Source: Streptomyces sp. NBC_00490
GTDB lineage: Bacteria; Actinomycetota; Actinomycetes; Streptomycetales; Streptomycetaceae
Reading direction: 5' to 3'
Assembly (NCBI RefSeq): GCF_036013645.1
Contig: NZ_CP107869.1
Location: 8,928,001 to 8,992,000 of the forward strand
Length of the DNA stretch: 64,000 nt
Shown: positions 15,086 to 23,362 of the stretch, one piece after another
How the letters are laid out: each line of letters starts with the position of its first letter
Position numbering within the stretch: position 1 is the stretch's first letter
The notes under the pieces: model-generated
Database searches by the model: none
The model's input: only the letters and a program-made list of their open reading frames with translations
What the model was told of the DNA's origin: nothing
Translations under genes and position numbers: made by a program

Positions 15086-16020
15086 TTGTCGAGCGCGCCC
15101 GCGAGCGCGTCGACGTTGGAGGTCATCCAGCCGAGGTAGTCCTTGCCGCTGGGCAGGGTCTCGGTCACCGGGACGACGGGGATGCCGGCCGCCTTGGCCG
15201 CGGCCTCGGCCTTCTCGGTCTGCGGGCCGGAGGTCTGGGAGTTGTAGACCAGCGCCTCGACCTTCTTGCCGGAGAACAGTGCCAGGGCGGCCTGAAGGAC
15301 CTTGGGGGAGACGTCGCCGCCCTCCTCGATGGCCTCGCTGAACTCCGCGGGCGTCGCGTTCTCCAGCCCGCTCGCCTCGATCATGTACAGCGGCACGGGC
15401 TCGGTGATGGCCACGGCCTCACCGCCGTGCTCCTTCTTGATCTGCGCCTCCTTCGTCTCCAGCGGCTGGAGCTTCGCCTTGAAGGCCTCGGCGTTCTTGG
15501 TGAAGACGGCCGCGTCGGACGGGTCGGCCTTGCCGAGGGCGGCGGCGATGCTGTCGGCGATCTTGGAGACGGTGGGGAAGTCGTACCAGACGTGCTCGTT
15601 GAGCTCGCCGCCCTTCGGTGCGGCCTTTCCTGAGATCTTGACGGCGTTGACGACCTCGGCGGAGGAGTTGCCGCTCTTCAGCATCCGGTCCACGAAGTCG
15701 TCGTAGCCGCCGCCGTTCTCGATGACGACCTTCGCCTTCGACAGGGCCAGCTGGTTCTGGGTGTTGGCCTCGTAGGAGTGCGGGTCCTGGTCGGGGTCGC
15801 TGATGATCGAGGTGACGTCGACCTTCGCGCCGCCTATCCGCCCGACGATGTCGCCGTAGACGTTCGTCGAGGCCACGACCGGTATCGCGGAGGCGGCGGC
15901 CGGGCTCTGTGAGGTGCTCCCGCCGCTGTCGGAGTCCGACGAGCTGCCGCAGCCTGCCAGGACGACCAGCGAGGCGCCGGTGATCAGGGCGGCCAGGCGC
16001 CGGGACGGGAACGTGGACAT
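15082..16020 (-). CDS. znuA: Zinc/metal ABC transporter solute-binding lipoprotein (ZnuA-like)
   Basis: Extracytoplasmic metal-binding lipoprotein of 312 aa. Residues 1-24 form a lipoprotein signal with lipobox LAGC24, followed by a Ser/Asp/Gly linker. The cluster A-I fold is recognisable in VVASTNVYGDIVGRIGG, DPDQDPHSYEA (His81), ENGGGYDDFV and LNEHVWYDFPT (His143). Where many ZnuA proteins have a third His, this one has AITEPVPLYMIEASGLE (Glu207), and the usual metal Asp/Glu near the end is in YNSQTSGPQTEK. A His-rich flexible loop is absent. ATG at 16020 was preferred to an upstream in-frame ATG because it gives a proper signal peptide. It heads the znuABC operon. Confidence 0.88.
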   Translation of the reverse strand: MSTFPSRRLAALITGASLVVLAGCGSSSDSDSGGSTSQSPAAASAIPVVASTNVYGDIVGRIGGAKVDVTSIISDPDQDPHSYEANTQNQLALSKAKVVIENGGGYDDFVDRMLKSGNSSAEVVNAVKISGKAAPKGGELNEHVWYDFPTVSKIADSIAAALGKADPSDAAVFTKNAEAFKAKLQPLETKEAQIKKEHGGEAVAITEPVPLYMIEASGLENATPAEFSEAIEEGGDVSPKVLQAALALFSGKKVEALVYNSQTSGPQTEKAEAAAKAAGIPVVPVTETLPSGKDYLGWMTSNVDALAGALDK

Positions 16021-16068
16021 GGATCCTCCGCGAGGGGGGTGGAACAAGGGGACGCCCGCCACGTTAGA

Positions 16069-16083
16069 TGAAAATGAATGTCA
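16069..16083 (-). promoter_or_regulatory. Candidate Zur box
   Basis: TGAAAATGAATGTCA is a 7-1-7 imperfect inverted repeat matching the Streptomyces Zur-box consensus TGAAAATGATTTTCA (as I recall it) at 13 of 15 positions. It lies 49 bases upstream of the znuA start, in the right place to repress the operon when zinc is sufficient. A weaker related sequence, TGAAAACCATTGCCA, follows at 16109-16123. Confidence 0.7.
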
Positions 16084-16179
16084 GAAGCATTGCCGAATCC
16101 GATCCATGTGAAAACCATTGCCAATACTTGACGTGCTGGCCGAAAGCTGACGCGGGCTTTGCCGCTGACTGGTTGTACC

Positions 16180-16194
16180 TGCGAATTGTTCGCA
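16180..16194 (+). promoter_or_regulatory. Dyad upstream of the nickel/cobalt permease
   Basis: TGCGAATTGTTCGCA contains the perfect arms TGCGAA and TTCGCA around TTG. It lies about 60 bases ahead of the permease start, in the promoter or leader. It has the 15-base size of a Fur-family site, so Nur (nickel) or Zur control is possible; this is inference. Confidence 0.45.
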
Positions 16195-16254
16195 GAAGCC
16201 TGGAGGGCGCGGCTGAAGACGGCCGTTCACCGACGAGTAAGGCCCGCGCCCCCC

Positions 16255-17370
16255 ATGACCACCGCTCACCGCATCCGCACGTCGATGACCCGGAAGGAGT
16301 GGGCGAGTCTCGGCGGGATGGCCGCGTTCATCCTGGCGCTGCATGTCATCGGCTGGTTCACGCTGGTGGTGATCGTCGCGCCGGAGCACTACAGCCTGGG
16401 GGAGAGGAGCTTCGGGATCGGTATCGGCGTCACCGCCTACACCCTCGGCATGCGGCACGCCTTCGACGCCGACCACATCGCCGCGATCGACAACACCACC
16501 CGGAAGCTGATGAGCGAGGGCAAGCGGCCGCTCTCGGTGGGCTTCTGGTTCTCGCTCGGCCATTCCAGCATCGTCTTCGCGCTCGCGTTCCTGCTCTCGC
16601 TCGGGGTGAAGGCGCTGGCCGGACCGGTCGCGGACGACGGCTCCGCGCTGCACAGCGTCACCGGCTGGATCGGCACCACCGTCTCCGGGACCTTCCTGTA
16701 CCTCATCGCCATCATCAACATGGTGATCATGGCCGGAATCTGGAAGGTCTTCCGGCAGATGCGCACCGGCCACTTCGACGAGGCCGCCCTGGAGGAACAG
16801 CTCAACAACCGGGGGTTCATGAACCGCCTGTTGGGCCGGCTGATGAAGTCGATCACCGAGCCGTGGCAGATGTACCCGCTGGGCCTTCTCTTCGGCCTCG
16901 GCTTCGACACGGCGACCGAGATCGCGCTGCTCGTGCTGGCCGGCTCGGGCGCCGCGTCCGGGCTGCCCTGGTACGCGATCCTGTGTCTGCCGGTCCTGTT
17001 CGCGGCCGGCATGTCCCTGCTGGACACGATCGACGGCTCGTTCATGAACTTCGCCTACGGCTGGGCGTTCTCCAAGCCGGTCCGCAAGGTCTACTACAAC
17101 CTCACCATCACGGGGCTGTCCGTCGCCGTCGCGCTCCTCATCGGCACGGTCGAACTCCTCGGCCTCCTCGCCGAACAGGCCGACCTGCACGGCCCGTTCT
17201 GGGACCGGGTCTCCGGCCTCGACCTCAACATCATCGGCTACGTCGTCGTGGCACTCTTCTTCACCACGTGGGCGGTGGCCTGGCTGGTGTGGAAGGTCGG
17301 CCGCATTGAGGAGAAATGGACGCAGGGCCTGGCCCGGCCGACCGCGGTCTCGTCGACCGAGGAGGGCTGA
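16255..17370 (+). CDS. HoxN/HupN/NixA-family nickel/cobalt permease
   Basis: NiCoT-family secondary transporter of 371 aa with about eight membrane helices, importing Ni2+ or Co2+. The signature RHAFDADHIAAIDNTTRK contains the H-x4-DH motif (His68, Asp73, His74) in helix II. The other family motifs LGHSSIVF and FGLGFDTATEIA are also present. A large cytoplasmic loop (KVFRQMRTGHFDEAALEEQ) follows helix IV as usual. ATG at 16255 was chosen because it starts just before the first helix; no strong ribosome-binding site is visible. It diverges from znuABC and shares its 234-base control region. Nickel would serve Ni-SOD, urease or hydrogenase elsewhere in the genome. Confidence 0.88.
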   Translation: MTTAHRIRTSMTRKEWASLGGMAAFILALHVIGWFTLVVIVAPEHYSLGERSFGIGIGVTAYTLGMRHAFDADHIAAIDNTTRKLMSEGKRPLSVGFWFSLGHSSIVFALAFLLSLGVKALAGPVADDGSALHSVTGWIGTTVSGTFLYLIAIINMVIMAGIWKVFRQMRTGHFDEAALEEQLNNRGFMNRLLGRLMKSITEPWQMYPLGLLFGLGFDTATEIALLVLAGSGAASGLPWYAILCLPVLFAAGMSLLDTIDGSFMNFAYGWAFSKPVRKVYYNLTITGLSVAVALLIGTVELLGLLAEQADLHGPFWDRVSGLDLNIIGYVVVALFFTTWAVAWLVWKVGRIEEKWTQGLARPTAVSSTEEG

Positions 17371-17577
17371 ACGGGCCGGCTCCTGTCCCCTGCCGCGGCG
17401 CCCGGCGTCGGGGGCGATCTTGGTGCCGACACGGGTGTGTGAGGGCCGGCCTCGGCGACATGCTCGGCACAGGGGGCCGGGTTCATCGTCCCCGGACTTG
17501 CCCTGGCGCGTGTCGGCCGGACCTCGGCCCCGGGGGCCACCAGGTCGCGCTCAGCGATGGCATGCGCGTGCTGTCGG

Positions 17578-18141
17578 TCAGTCCTTCTTGCCGCGGCCGG
17601 TCAGGGTGTCGCGGAGGCGGTCGACCATGCCGACGCCCGGGGCCAGCAGTTTGTTGGCCGGAGGGGTGCTCGGGGTGGACGGGTGCGGGCGGGTGGGGGC
17701 GACCTTCTTGGCCTGGCGGACCTTGTCGCCCAGGGCGTCGAGGGCGTCGGGGGGACAGGACGCGCGGAGCTTGGGAAAGAGGTTCTGCTCCTCGTCGGCC
17801 ACATGCGAGCGGATCTCGGTCATCAGCGCCGTCATGAGCCGGTCGAACTCGGGATCCCCGGCCTCGCAGCCCTCCAGGTCCTTCATCAGCTGCTCGGCCC
17901 GGGCGTGGTCCTCGATCTCCTGGTCGGCCAGGGCGTCCCCGCCGGGCACATGCTCGCGCACGGCCGGATAGAGATAGGCCTCCTCGGCCACGGAGTGCCG
18001 CACCAGTTCCATCGTGACCTGGTCGGCGTACACCTTGCGGTCCTTGTCACCGGGCGCGAGACCGTCGATCCGACCGAACAGCTCCTCGACCTCCCGATGA
18101 TCGGTCATCAGCTCGTCGACGACGTTCCCACCATGGCCCAT
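17578..18141 (-). CDS. Hemerythrin HHE domain protein
   Basis: Cytoplasmic di-iron helical-bundle protein of 187 aa. Typical HHE spacing is seen: His15 in LMTDHREVEELF, His49 and Glu53 in LVRHSVAEEAYLYPAV, His79 and Glu83 in IEDHARAEQLM, and a further His/Glu pair in IRSHVADEEQNLFPKL. The last 50 residues are a basic, Pro-rich tail. The start at 18141 is preceded by a strong GGAGGTGGAGGA site. Such proteins bind O2 or NO or respond to redox stress. It diverges from the molybdoenzyme gene, with 145 bases between starts. Confidence 0.85.
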   Translation of the reverse strand: MGHGGNVVDELMTDHREVEELFGRIDGLAPGDKDRKVYADQVTMELVRHSVAEEAYLYPAVREHVPGGDALADQEIEDHARAEQLMKDLEGCEAGDPEFDRLMTALMTEIRSHVADEEQNLFPKLRASCPPDALDALGDKVRQAKKVAPTRPHPSTPSTPPANKLLAPGVGMVDRLRDTLTGRGKKD

Positions 18142-18286
18142 GTCCTCCACCTCCCTGGAAACGGCGGCCCGGACGGCCGCCCGCGACCCCGAGTGCCCCG
18201 TCGCAGGCGGACCCACACGACGGCGGGCAAGCCGGACACAGCGGGGTACTCGCAGGAGCAGCCCGCTCGTACGGGGAGGTGACACG

Positions 18287-20692
18287 GTGACCGAAGGCCG
18301 TGACCGCACCAAGGACATCTGGGGAGCGCGCACCCCCTACGACCCCGGCACCCCCTGGCCCGCCCGCGCCGACGCGCACCTGGCCCCCGGGGTCGCCGAG
18401 GACGACGTGGAGAGGTGGGTGCCGTCCGCCTCGCTGCTGCACTCCAACGGCGACGCCATGGACATCGCCGTCCGCGACGGACGGATCGTCGGTGTGCGGG
18501 GCCGGACCGAGGACCGTGTGAACCGTGGCCGCCTGGGTCCCAAGGACCTCTACGGATGGCAGGCGAACGGTTCCCCGGACCGGCTGACCCGACCACTCGT
18601 ACGCCGGGACGGGCACCTTGAGGAGTGCGACTGGGACACGGCGATGGACCAGGTCGCGGGCCGCTCACGGGAACTGCTGGAGCAGCGGGGACCCGGAGCC
18701 ATCGGCTTCTACACCACCGGGCAGCTCTTCCTCGAGGAGTACTACACGCTGGCCGTCCTCGCCCGCGCCGGCATCGGCACCAACCATCTCGACGGCAACA
18801 CCCGCCTGTGCACGGCCACCGCAGCCGAGGCGCTCAAGGAGTCCTTCGGCTGCGACGGGCAGCCCGGCTCCTACGAGGACATCGACCACGCCGACGTGAT
18901 CGCGCTGTTCGGACACAACATGGCCGAGACCCAGACCGTGCTGTGGACGCGCGTGCTGGACCGGCTCGCCGGGGCCCGGCCGCCCCGTCTGGTCTGCGTG
19001 GACCCCCGGTACACCCTGGTGGCCCAGCAGGCCGAGGTGCATCTCGCCCCGCGGCCCGGCACCAACGTCGCCCTGCTCGACGCGCTGCTCCACGAGATCA
19101 TCCGCAGGGACCTGATCGACCAGGAGTACATCGAGACCCACACGGTCGGCTTCGACGACCTGGCGGCCGCGGTCGCGCCCTGCACTCCGCGATGGGCGGC
19201 CGGGATCTGCGACGTGACGCCGGCCGCGATCGAACGCGCCGCGGAACTCCTCGGCACCGCCGAACGGCTGACCTCCACGGTCCTTCAGGGCGTCTACCAG
19301 TCCCACCAGGCCACGGCCGCCGCCGTGCAGGTCAACAACCTGCACCTGATCCGCGGCATGCTGGGCCGCCCCGGCTGCGGGCTGCTCCAGATGAACGGCC
19401 AGCCCAGCGCGCAGAACACCCGGGAGTGCGGCGCCGACGGGGATCTGCCGGGGTTCCGCAACTGGCAGAACGACGACCATGTCGCCGACCTGGCGCGGGT
19501 GTGGAACGTGCGCCCCCAGGACATCCCGCACCACGCGCCGCCGACGCACGCGATGCAGATCTTCCGCTACGCCGAGCAGGGCTCGATCCGCATGCTCTGG
19601 ATCACCGGCACCAACCCGGCGGTCTCCCTGCCCGAGCTCTCCCGCATCCGTTCGATCCTCGCCCAGGAGCGGCTGTTCGTGGTGGTGCAGGACCTGTTCC
19701 TCACCGAGACGGCACAGCTCGCCGACGTGGTGCTGCCCGCGGCCACCTGGGGAGAGAAGACGGGCGTCCTCACCAACGCCGACCGCACCGTGCACCTGTC
19801 GGAGAAGGCCGTCGAACCGCCGGGCGAGGCCCGAGCCGACCTGGACATCTTCCTCGACTACGCCGCCCGCATGGACTTCCGCGACAAGGACGGCGGCCCC
19901 CTGATCAGCTGGCACGACCCGGAGTCGGCGTTCGCGGCCTGGCAGCGGTGCAGTGCCGGGCGCCCCTGCGACTACACCGGACTCAGCCACGACCGGCTGC
20001 GGCGGGCGGACAGCGGCATCCAGTGGCCCTGCACCGAGGAGGCGCCCGACGGCACGGCGCGCCTCTACACCGACGGCATCACCTTCGCCGACCCGGACAC
20101 CTGCGAGAGCTACGGCAAGGACCTCGTCACCGGGGCGTCCACCGAGGTCGTCGAGTACCGGTCGCTCAACCCGGACGGCAAGGCGGTGCTGAGGGCGGCG
20201 GAGTATCTGCCGCCCCATGAGGACACCTCCCCGGAGTATCCGGTGCAGCTGATCACCGGACGGACCGTCCACCACTTCCACACCCGCACGAAGACCGGCC
20301 GCGCCCCCGAGCTGAACGCGGCCGCCCCCGACGTATGGGCGGAGATGTCACCCACCGAGGCCGCCCACCAGGGTCTGTCCGACGGCGATCTGGTCCAGGT
20401 CGGCACCCCGCGTGGGGCGGTGCGCGCCCGGTTGCGGACCACCGCCATGCGGGACGGCGTGGTGTTCGTGCCGTTCCACTACGGCTACTGGGACACACCC
20501 GAGGGACACCGGCCCCCGGAGGGGAGCGCCGGCCGCGCCGCCAACGAGGGCACCATCACCGACTGGGACCCCGTCTCCAAGCAACCCCTGTTCAAGACGT
20601 GCGCGGCCCGCGTCACCCTCGTCGCCCGCCGCGCCACGCCGCCGGTCCGGGAGCGGACCGACGCCGACGCCGACGCCGGGAGCCGGTCATGA
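18287..20692 (+). CDS. Nitrate-reductase-like molybdopterin oxidoreductase lacking the [4Fe-4S] cysteines
   Basis: Mo-bisPGD oxidoreductase of 801 aa from the DMSO reductase superfamily, closest in feel to assimilatory nitrate reductase/formate dehydrogenase alpha chains. The predicted Mo ligand is Cys175 in GNTRLCTATAAEALK. FGHNMAETQTVLW, WITGTNPAVSLPEL, DLFLTETAQLADVVLP and the C-terminal dinucleotide-binding part ANEGTITDWDPVSKQPLFK are all in place. The N-terminal cluster motif C-x2-C-x3-C is replaced by ASLLHSNGD: Ser49, His52, Asp56; the fourth-ligand position is Gly84. It should therefore lack the iron-sulfur centre. GTG at 18287 follows GGGGAGGTGAC. It is coupled (ATGA) to the next gene. 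Confidence 0.85.
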   Translation: MTEGRDRTKDIWGARTPYDPGTPWPARADAHLAPGVAEDDVERWVPSASLLHSNGDAMDIAVRDGRIVGVRGRTEDRVNRGRLGPKDLYGWQANGSPDRLTRPLVRRDGHLEECDWDTAMDQVAGRSRELLEQRGPGAIGFYTTGQLFLEEYYTLAVLARAGIGTNHLDGNTRLCTATAAEALKESFGCDGQPGSYEDIDHADVIALFGHNMAETQTVLWTRVLDRLAGARPPRLVCVDPRYTLVAQQAEVHLAPRPGTNVALLDALLHEIIRRDLIDQEYIETHTVGFDDLAAAVAPCTPRWAAGICDVTPAAIERAAELLGTAERLTSTVLQGVYQSHQATAAAVQVNNLHLIRGMLGRPGCGLLQMNGQPSAQNTRECGADGDLPGFRNWQNDDHVADLARVWNVRPQDIPHHAPPTHAMQIFRYAEQGSIRMLWITGTNPAVSLPELSRIRSILAQERLFVVVQDLFLTETAQLADVVLPAATWGEKTGVLTNADRTVHLSEKAVEPPGEARADLDIFLDYAARMDFRDKDGGPLISWHDPESAFAAWQRCSAGRPCDYTGLSHDRLRRADSGIQWPCTEEAPDGTARLYTDGITFADPDTCESYGKDLVTGASTEVVEYRSLNPDGKAVLRAAEYLPPHEDTSPEYPVQLITGRTVHHFHTRTKTGRAPELNAAAPDVWAEMSPTEAAHQGLSDGDLVQVGTPRGAVRARLRTTAMRDGVVFVPFHYGYWDTPEGHRPPEGSAGRAANEGTITDWDPVSKQPLFKTCAARVTLVARRATPPVRERTDADADAGSRS

Positions 20693-21180
20693 ACGGCATC
20701 GCCCACACCCTCCGCGCCCTGCACGACGGCGAACGCGCGCTGGAACGGGACCTGCGGGCAACCGCCGAACGTCACCGCACCGACCACGAGGTCCACCATG
20801 TGGCGAGCGACCTCGCCCGGTGGTCCCGCCGGCACAGCGCCCTCCTCGCAGAAACCGGCCGTCACTACGGCCTCGACCTCGACGGTCCGAAGGACGACCC
20901 GTCACCCGGCGCCCTGGCCGCCCTGCGCGAGAAGGCCGCCGACGCCCTCGGCCGACGCCCCGGAGCCGGCCTGCTGCTCCTGCAAGACCTGTGCGACCTG
21001 CACCTGGCCGCGAGCCGCAACTCGCTGCACTGGGAGATGCTCGCCCAGGCAGCGCAGGTCACCCGCGACGAACGGCTCCTCGACCTGGCCGGCGACTGCC
21101 ATCCGCGGACTCTGCGGCAGATGCGCTGGACGAACACCCTCATCGAGGAACTGTCGCCCCAGCTGCTGACCAGCGCCTAG
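20689..21180 (+). CDS. Small helical protein coupled to the molybdoenzyme
   Basis: Unrecognised 163-aa cytoplasmic protein. It is almost entirely helical with repeated His/Arg/Glu heptad-like stretches (LHDGERALERDLRA, ERHRTDHEVHHVASDLARWSRRHS, LHLAASRNSLHWEMLAQAAQ), suggesting a four-helix bundle of the ferritin-like or DUF892 sort. His and Glu residues recur at helix-type spacing but no clear di-iron ExxH pair stands out. Its ATG overlaps the stop of the molybdoenzyme by 4 bases, so co-production is near certain; a maturation, scaffold or electron-transfer role is inference. Confidence 0.6.
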   Translation: MNGIAHTLRALHDGERALERDLRATAERHRTDHEVHHVASDLARWSRRHSALLAETGRHYGLDLDGPKDDPSPGALAALREKAADALGRRPGAGLLLLQDLCDLHLAASRNSLHWEMLAQAAQVTRDERLLDLAGDCHPRTLRQMRWTNTLIEELSPQLLTSA

Positions 21181-21211
21181 GAAGCGCTGCCCGGCACATC
21201 GGCGCCGGAGC

Positions 21212-21661
21212 TCATCCGCCGTCGCGTCGCATGGGGCCCCATCGTCCGTCCTGGCCGACCACCGCGGCCTCCGCGTCCTCGATGACCTGTTCGTCGATCC
21301 AGCCCACGGGTTCCACATCCCGGACCAGCGGCTCGTTGTCGGGCCCGCGCCCCTCCTCCCGGCCGCGCAGCACCCAGGGACGGACGCCCTTGCCCTTCTC
21401 CCGCGGCAGATGGGAGTAGTCGTACAGACGCCGGGCCACCCACAGATCGATCGGCCGCGCCTCCCACCAGGGCTCGACGGCGAGCGGGTTGGCCGACAGC
21501 CCGGACATCCGGACACCGGTGAGGGCGTCACGGCTCTCGTTCAGGGCCCGGTCGGCCTCGGGCCCTCGCGACCAGCGCACATAGAGGTCGGGACTGCGCT
21601 TCACCAGTTTTGCCAGTTCACCGAGGGTGCGCAGAACCGGGAGCCCGTCAGGGGTGCTCAT
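21212..21661 (-). CDS. DUF6098-like hypothetical protein
   Basis: Cytoplasmic protein of 149 aa that I recognise as a common Streptomyces family (DUF6098, from memory). Landmarks are VLRTLGELAKLVKRSPDLYVRW split by SRGPEAD, LSANPLAVEPWW, WVARRLYDYSH and RPWVLRGREEGRGPDNEPL, a conserved closing block. Function is unknown. It lies 40 bases downstream of the FAD-Rieske gene on the same strand and is probably co-transcribed with it. Confidence 0.65.
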   Translation of the reverse strand: MSTPDGLPVLRTLGELAKLVKRSPDLYVRWSRGPEADRALNESRDALTGVRMSGLSANPLAVEPWWEARPIDLWVARRLYDYSHLPREKGKGVRPWVLRGREEGRGPDNEPLVRDVEPVGWIDEQVIEDAEAAVVGQDGRWGPMRRDGG

Positions 21662-21701
21662 CAAGTCGTCGCTCCGTCTTCTCGTGCGGGACCCGGCGGG
21701 G

Positions 21702-23228
21702 TCAGATGTCCCGTTTCTCCAGCGGCCGTACGGCGGGCCCCTGCACGATGTCTCCGTCGGGGGTGAAACGGGACCCGTGGCACGGGCACTCCCAGGCGCG
21801 TTCCGCCGAGTTGAAGGCGACCAGACAGCCCAGGTGCGTACAGCGGGCGGAGACGGCGTGCAGCTCGCCGTCCTCGTCGCGGTGGACGGCGCAGCGGTGT
21901 CCACCGACGCGGACGATGGCGCCGTCCCCGGGGGCGATGTCGTCCACCGAGCCTCCGGTCGCCGACGCCAGACGGTCCCCGACGAAGTGCCGGGCGACCT
22001 TGACCTGGTTCTTGAGGAAGGCGGGCGCCTCACCGACGACGGTGCGGACGCGCCGGGGGTCGTACAGGTCGCTCCAGGCGGACTTCCGACCGGTGATCTG
22101 CTCTGCGAGAAGACGGCCCGCCATGATGCCGCCGCTCATTCCCCAACCGCCGAAGCCGGTGGCCACGTACGTGTGCTGGGCACCCGCGTGCAGCGGACCG
22201 ACGAGCGGTACGGAATCGGTGGGGTCGTTGTCCTGCGTGGCCCATCGGTGCGTGAAGGCCAGGTCGCCGAAGTGCTCGGTGGCCCAGCCGGCGAGCCGCT
22301 CGAACCTGGCCTCCACCTCGCCGGTGCCCGGCGTGAAGTGCTCGCCGGTGACGATCAGCAGCCGCTGTCCGTCCTCGTACGGGGCGGTGCGCACGGAACG
22401 GGTGCCCTGCTCGGGCGTGATGAACATGCCGTGCGGATCGAGGCCGGCGGGGATCGGCGCGGTCAGGACGAGCTCGCGGCGCGGGGACAGCCGGGTGAAC
22501 AGCAGCGCCCGGTCGAAGACGGGGTAGTGCGTGGCCACCACGACGTCGTCGGCCCGTACCGTCGCTCCCCCCGCGGTCCTCAGAGTGCAGGGGCGGCCTT
22601 CGTGGAGGTCCACGACGCGGGTCCGCTCATGGATCACCGCGCCCTGCCGGACCAGGTCCTCGGCGAGTGCCAGGAGGTACTTGCGGGGATGGAACTGCGC
22701 CTGCTCCGTCACCCGGACGGCGCCCGCGACGGGGAACGGCAGACCGGTCTCGGTCACGTACTCGGCGGGCAGCCCCGCCTCCCGCGCCGCGTCCGCCTCG
22801 GCCTTCAGCTCCTCGGTCGCGGCCTGCTCCCGGGCGTAGGTGAAGGCCGCCGTGTCCTCCCAGTCGCAGTCGATGCCGAGCTCGTCCACGATCTCGGCGG
22901 CATGCCGGACGGCCTCCGTCTGCGAGCGCGCGTACAGCTTCGCGGCCTCGGGGCCTCGGGTCCTGCGCAGCCGGGCGTAGACGAGCGTGTGCAGAACGCT
23001 CAGTTTGGCGGTCGTGTGCCCGGTGACGCCGGCGGCGATCCGGTCGGCTTCCAGCACCGCCACGCGGCGGCCCGCGCGGGCCAGCTCCCAGGCGGTACTG
23101 AGGCCCGCGATGCCGCCACCGACGACGGCCACATCGACCGTGAGGTCGGATTCCAGGGGCGGATGGAGGGGTCCCGGAGGTGCGGTGTCGATCCAGTACG
23201 ACCGGTGATCGTCTGCGGGTGTGTTCAT
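21702..23228 (-). CDS. FAD-dependent oxidoreductase with C-terminal Rieske domain
   Basis: Two-domain redox enzyme of 508 aa. Residues 30-400 form a DAO-type FAD domain: DVAVVGGGIAGLSTAWELA (GxGxxG), EADRIAAGVTGHTTAKLS and a closing VATGFGGWGMSGGIMAG. Residues 415-508 form a Rieske [2Fe-2S] domain with Cys463-T-His465 and Cys481-P-C-His484, plus Cys468 and Cys483 that could make the usual disulfide. A soluble fusion of this kind would pass electrons between flavin and Rieske centre. The physiological substrate is unknown. ATG at 23228 was chosen rather than an upstream TTG/CTG-type start. It heads a two-gene unit with the DUF6098 gene. Confidence 0.85.
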   Translation of the reverse strand: MNTPADDHRSYWIDTAPPGPLHPPLESDLTVDVAVVGGGIAGLSTAWELARAGRRVAVLEADRIAAGVTGHTTAKLSVLHTLVYARLRRTRGPEAAKLYARSQTEAVRHAAEIVDELGIDCDWEDTAAFTYAREQAATEELKAEADAAREAGLPAEYVTETGLPFPVAGAVRVTEQAQFHPRKYLLALAEDLVRQGAVIHERTRVVDLHEGRPCTLRTAGGATVRADDVVVATHYPVFDRALLFTRLSPRRELVLTAPIPAGLDPHGMFITPEQGTRSVRTAPYEDGQRLLIVTGEHFTPGTGEVEARFERLAGWATEHFGDLAFTHRWATQDNDPTDSVPLVGPLHAGAQHTYVATGFGGWGMSGGIMAGRLLAEQITGRKSAWSDLYDPRRVRTVVGEAPAFLKNQVKVARHFVGDRLASATGGSVDDIAPGDGAIVRVGGHRCAVHRDEDGELHAVSARCTHLGCLVAFNSAERAWECPCHGSRFTPDGDIVQGPAVRPLEKRDI

Positions 23229-23301
23229 GGGGGCCGAGTTCCCCGGGCGTTCTCTGTGAAGCACTCGGGCATCCAGGTCAGGAGGCTGATTGCATTCGGC
23301 G

Positions 23302-23327
23302 GTCTTCGCTCCGCTTCCCCCGGGTAC
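23302..23327 (+). promoter_or_regulatory. Sigma-B-type promoter for the SRPBCC gene
   Basis: GTCT, a 16-base spacer, then GGGTAC at 23322-23327 matches the Streptomyces sigma-B-group pattern GNNT-N14-16-GGGTAY. The predicted transcript start is about 30 bases ahead of the ATG at 23363. Confidence 0.5.
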
Positions 23328-23362
23328 CCGGCGCGGACGACGAGAGTTGAGGAGGAGAGCAG

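Noticed and set aside
17371..17577. A gene or terminator between the nickel permease and hemerythrin genes
   Set aside because: Only weak GC-rich inverted repeats such as GGCCCC-G-GGGGCC are present and no frame has a plausible start and motif.
18244..18249. GGGTAC as a sigma-B -10 for the molybdoenzyme gene
   Set aside because: No GNNT element occurs 14-16 bases upstream, so I do not claim a promoter.
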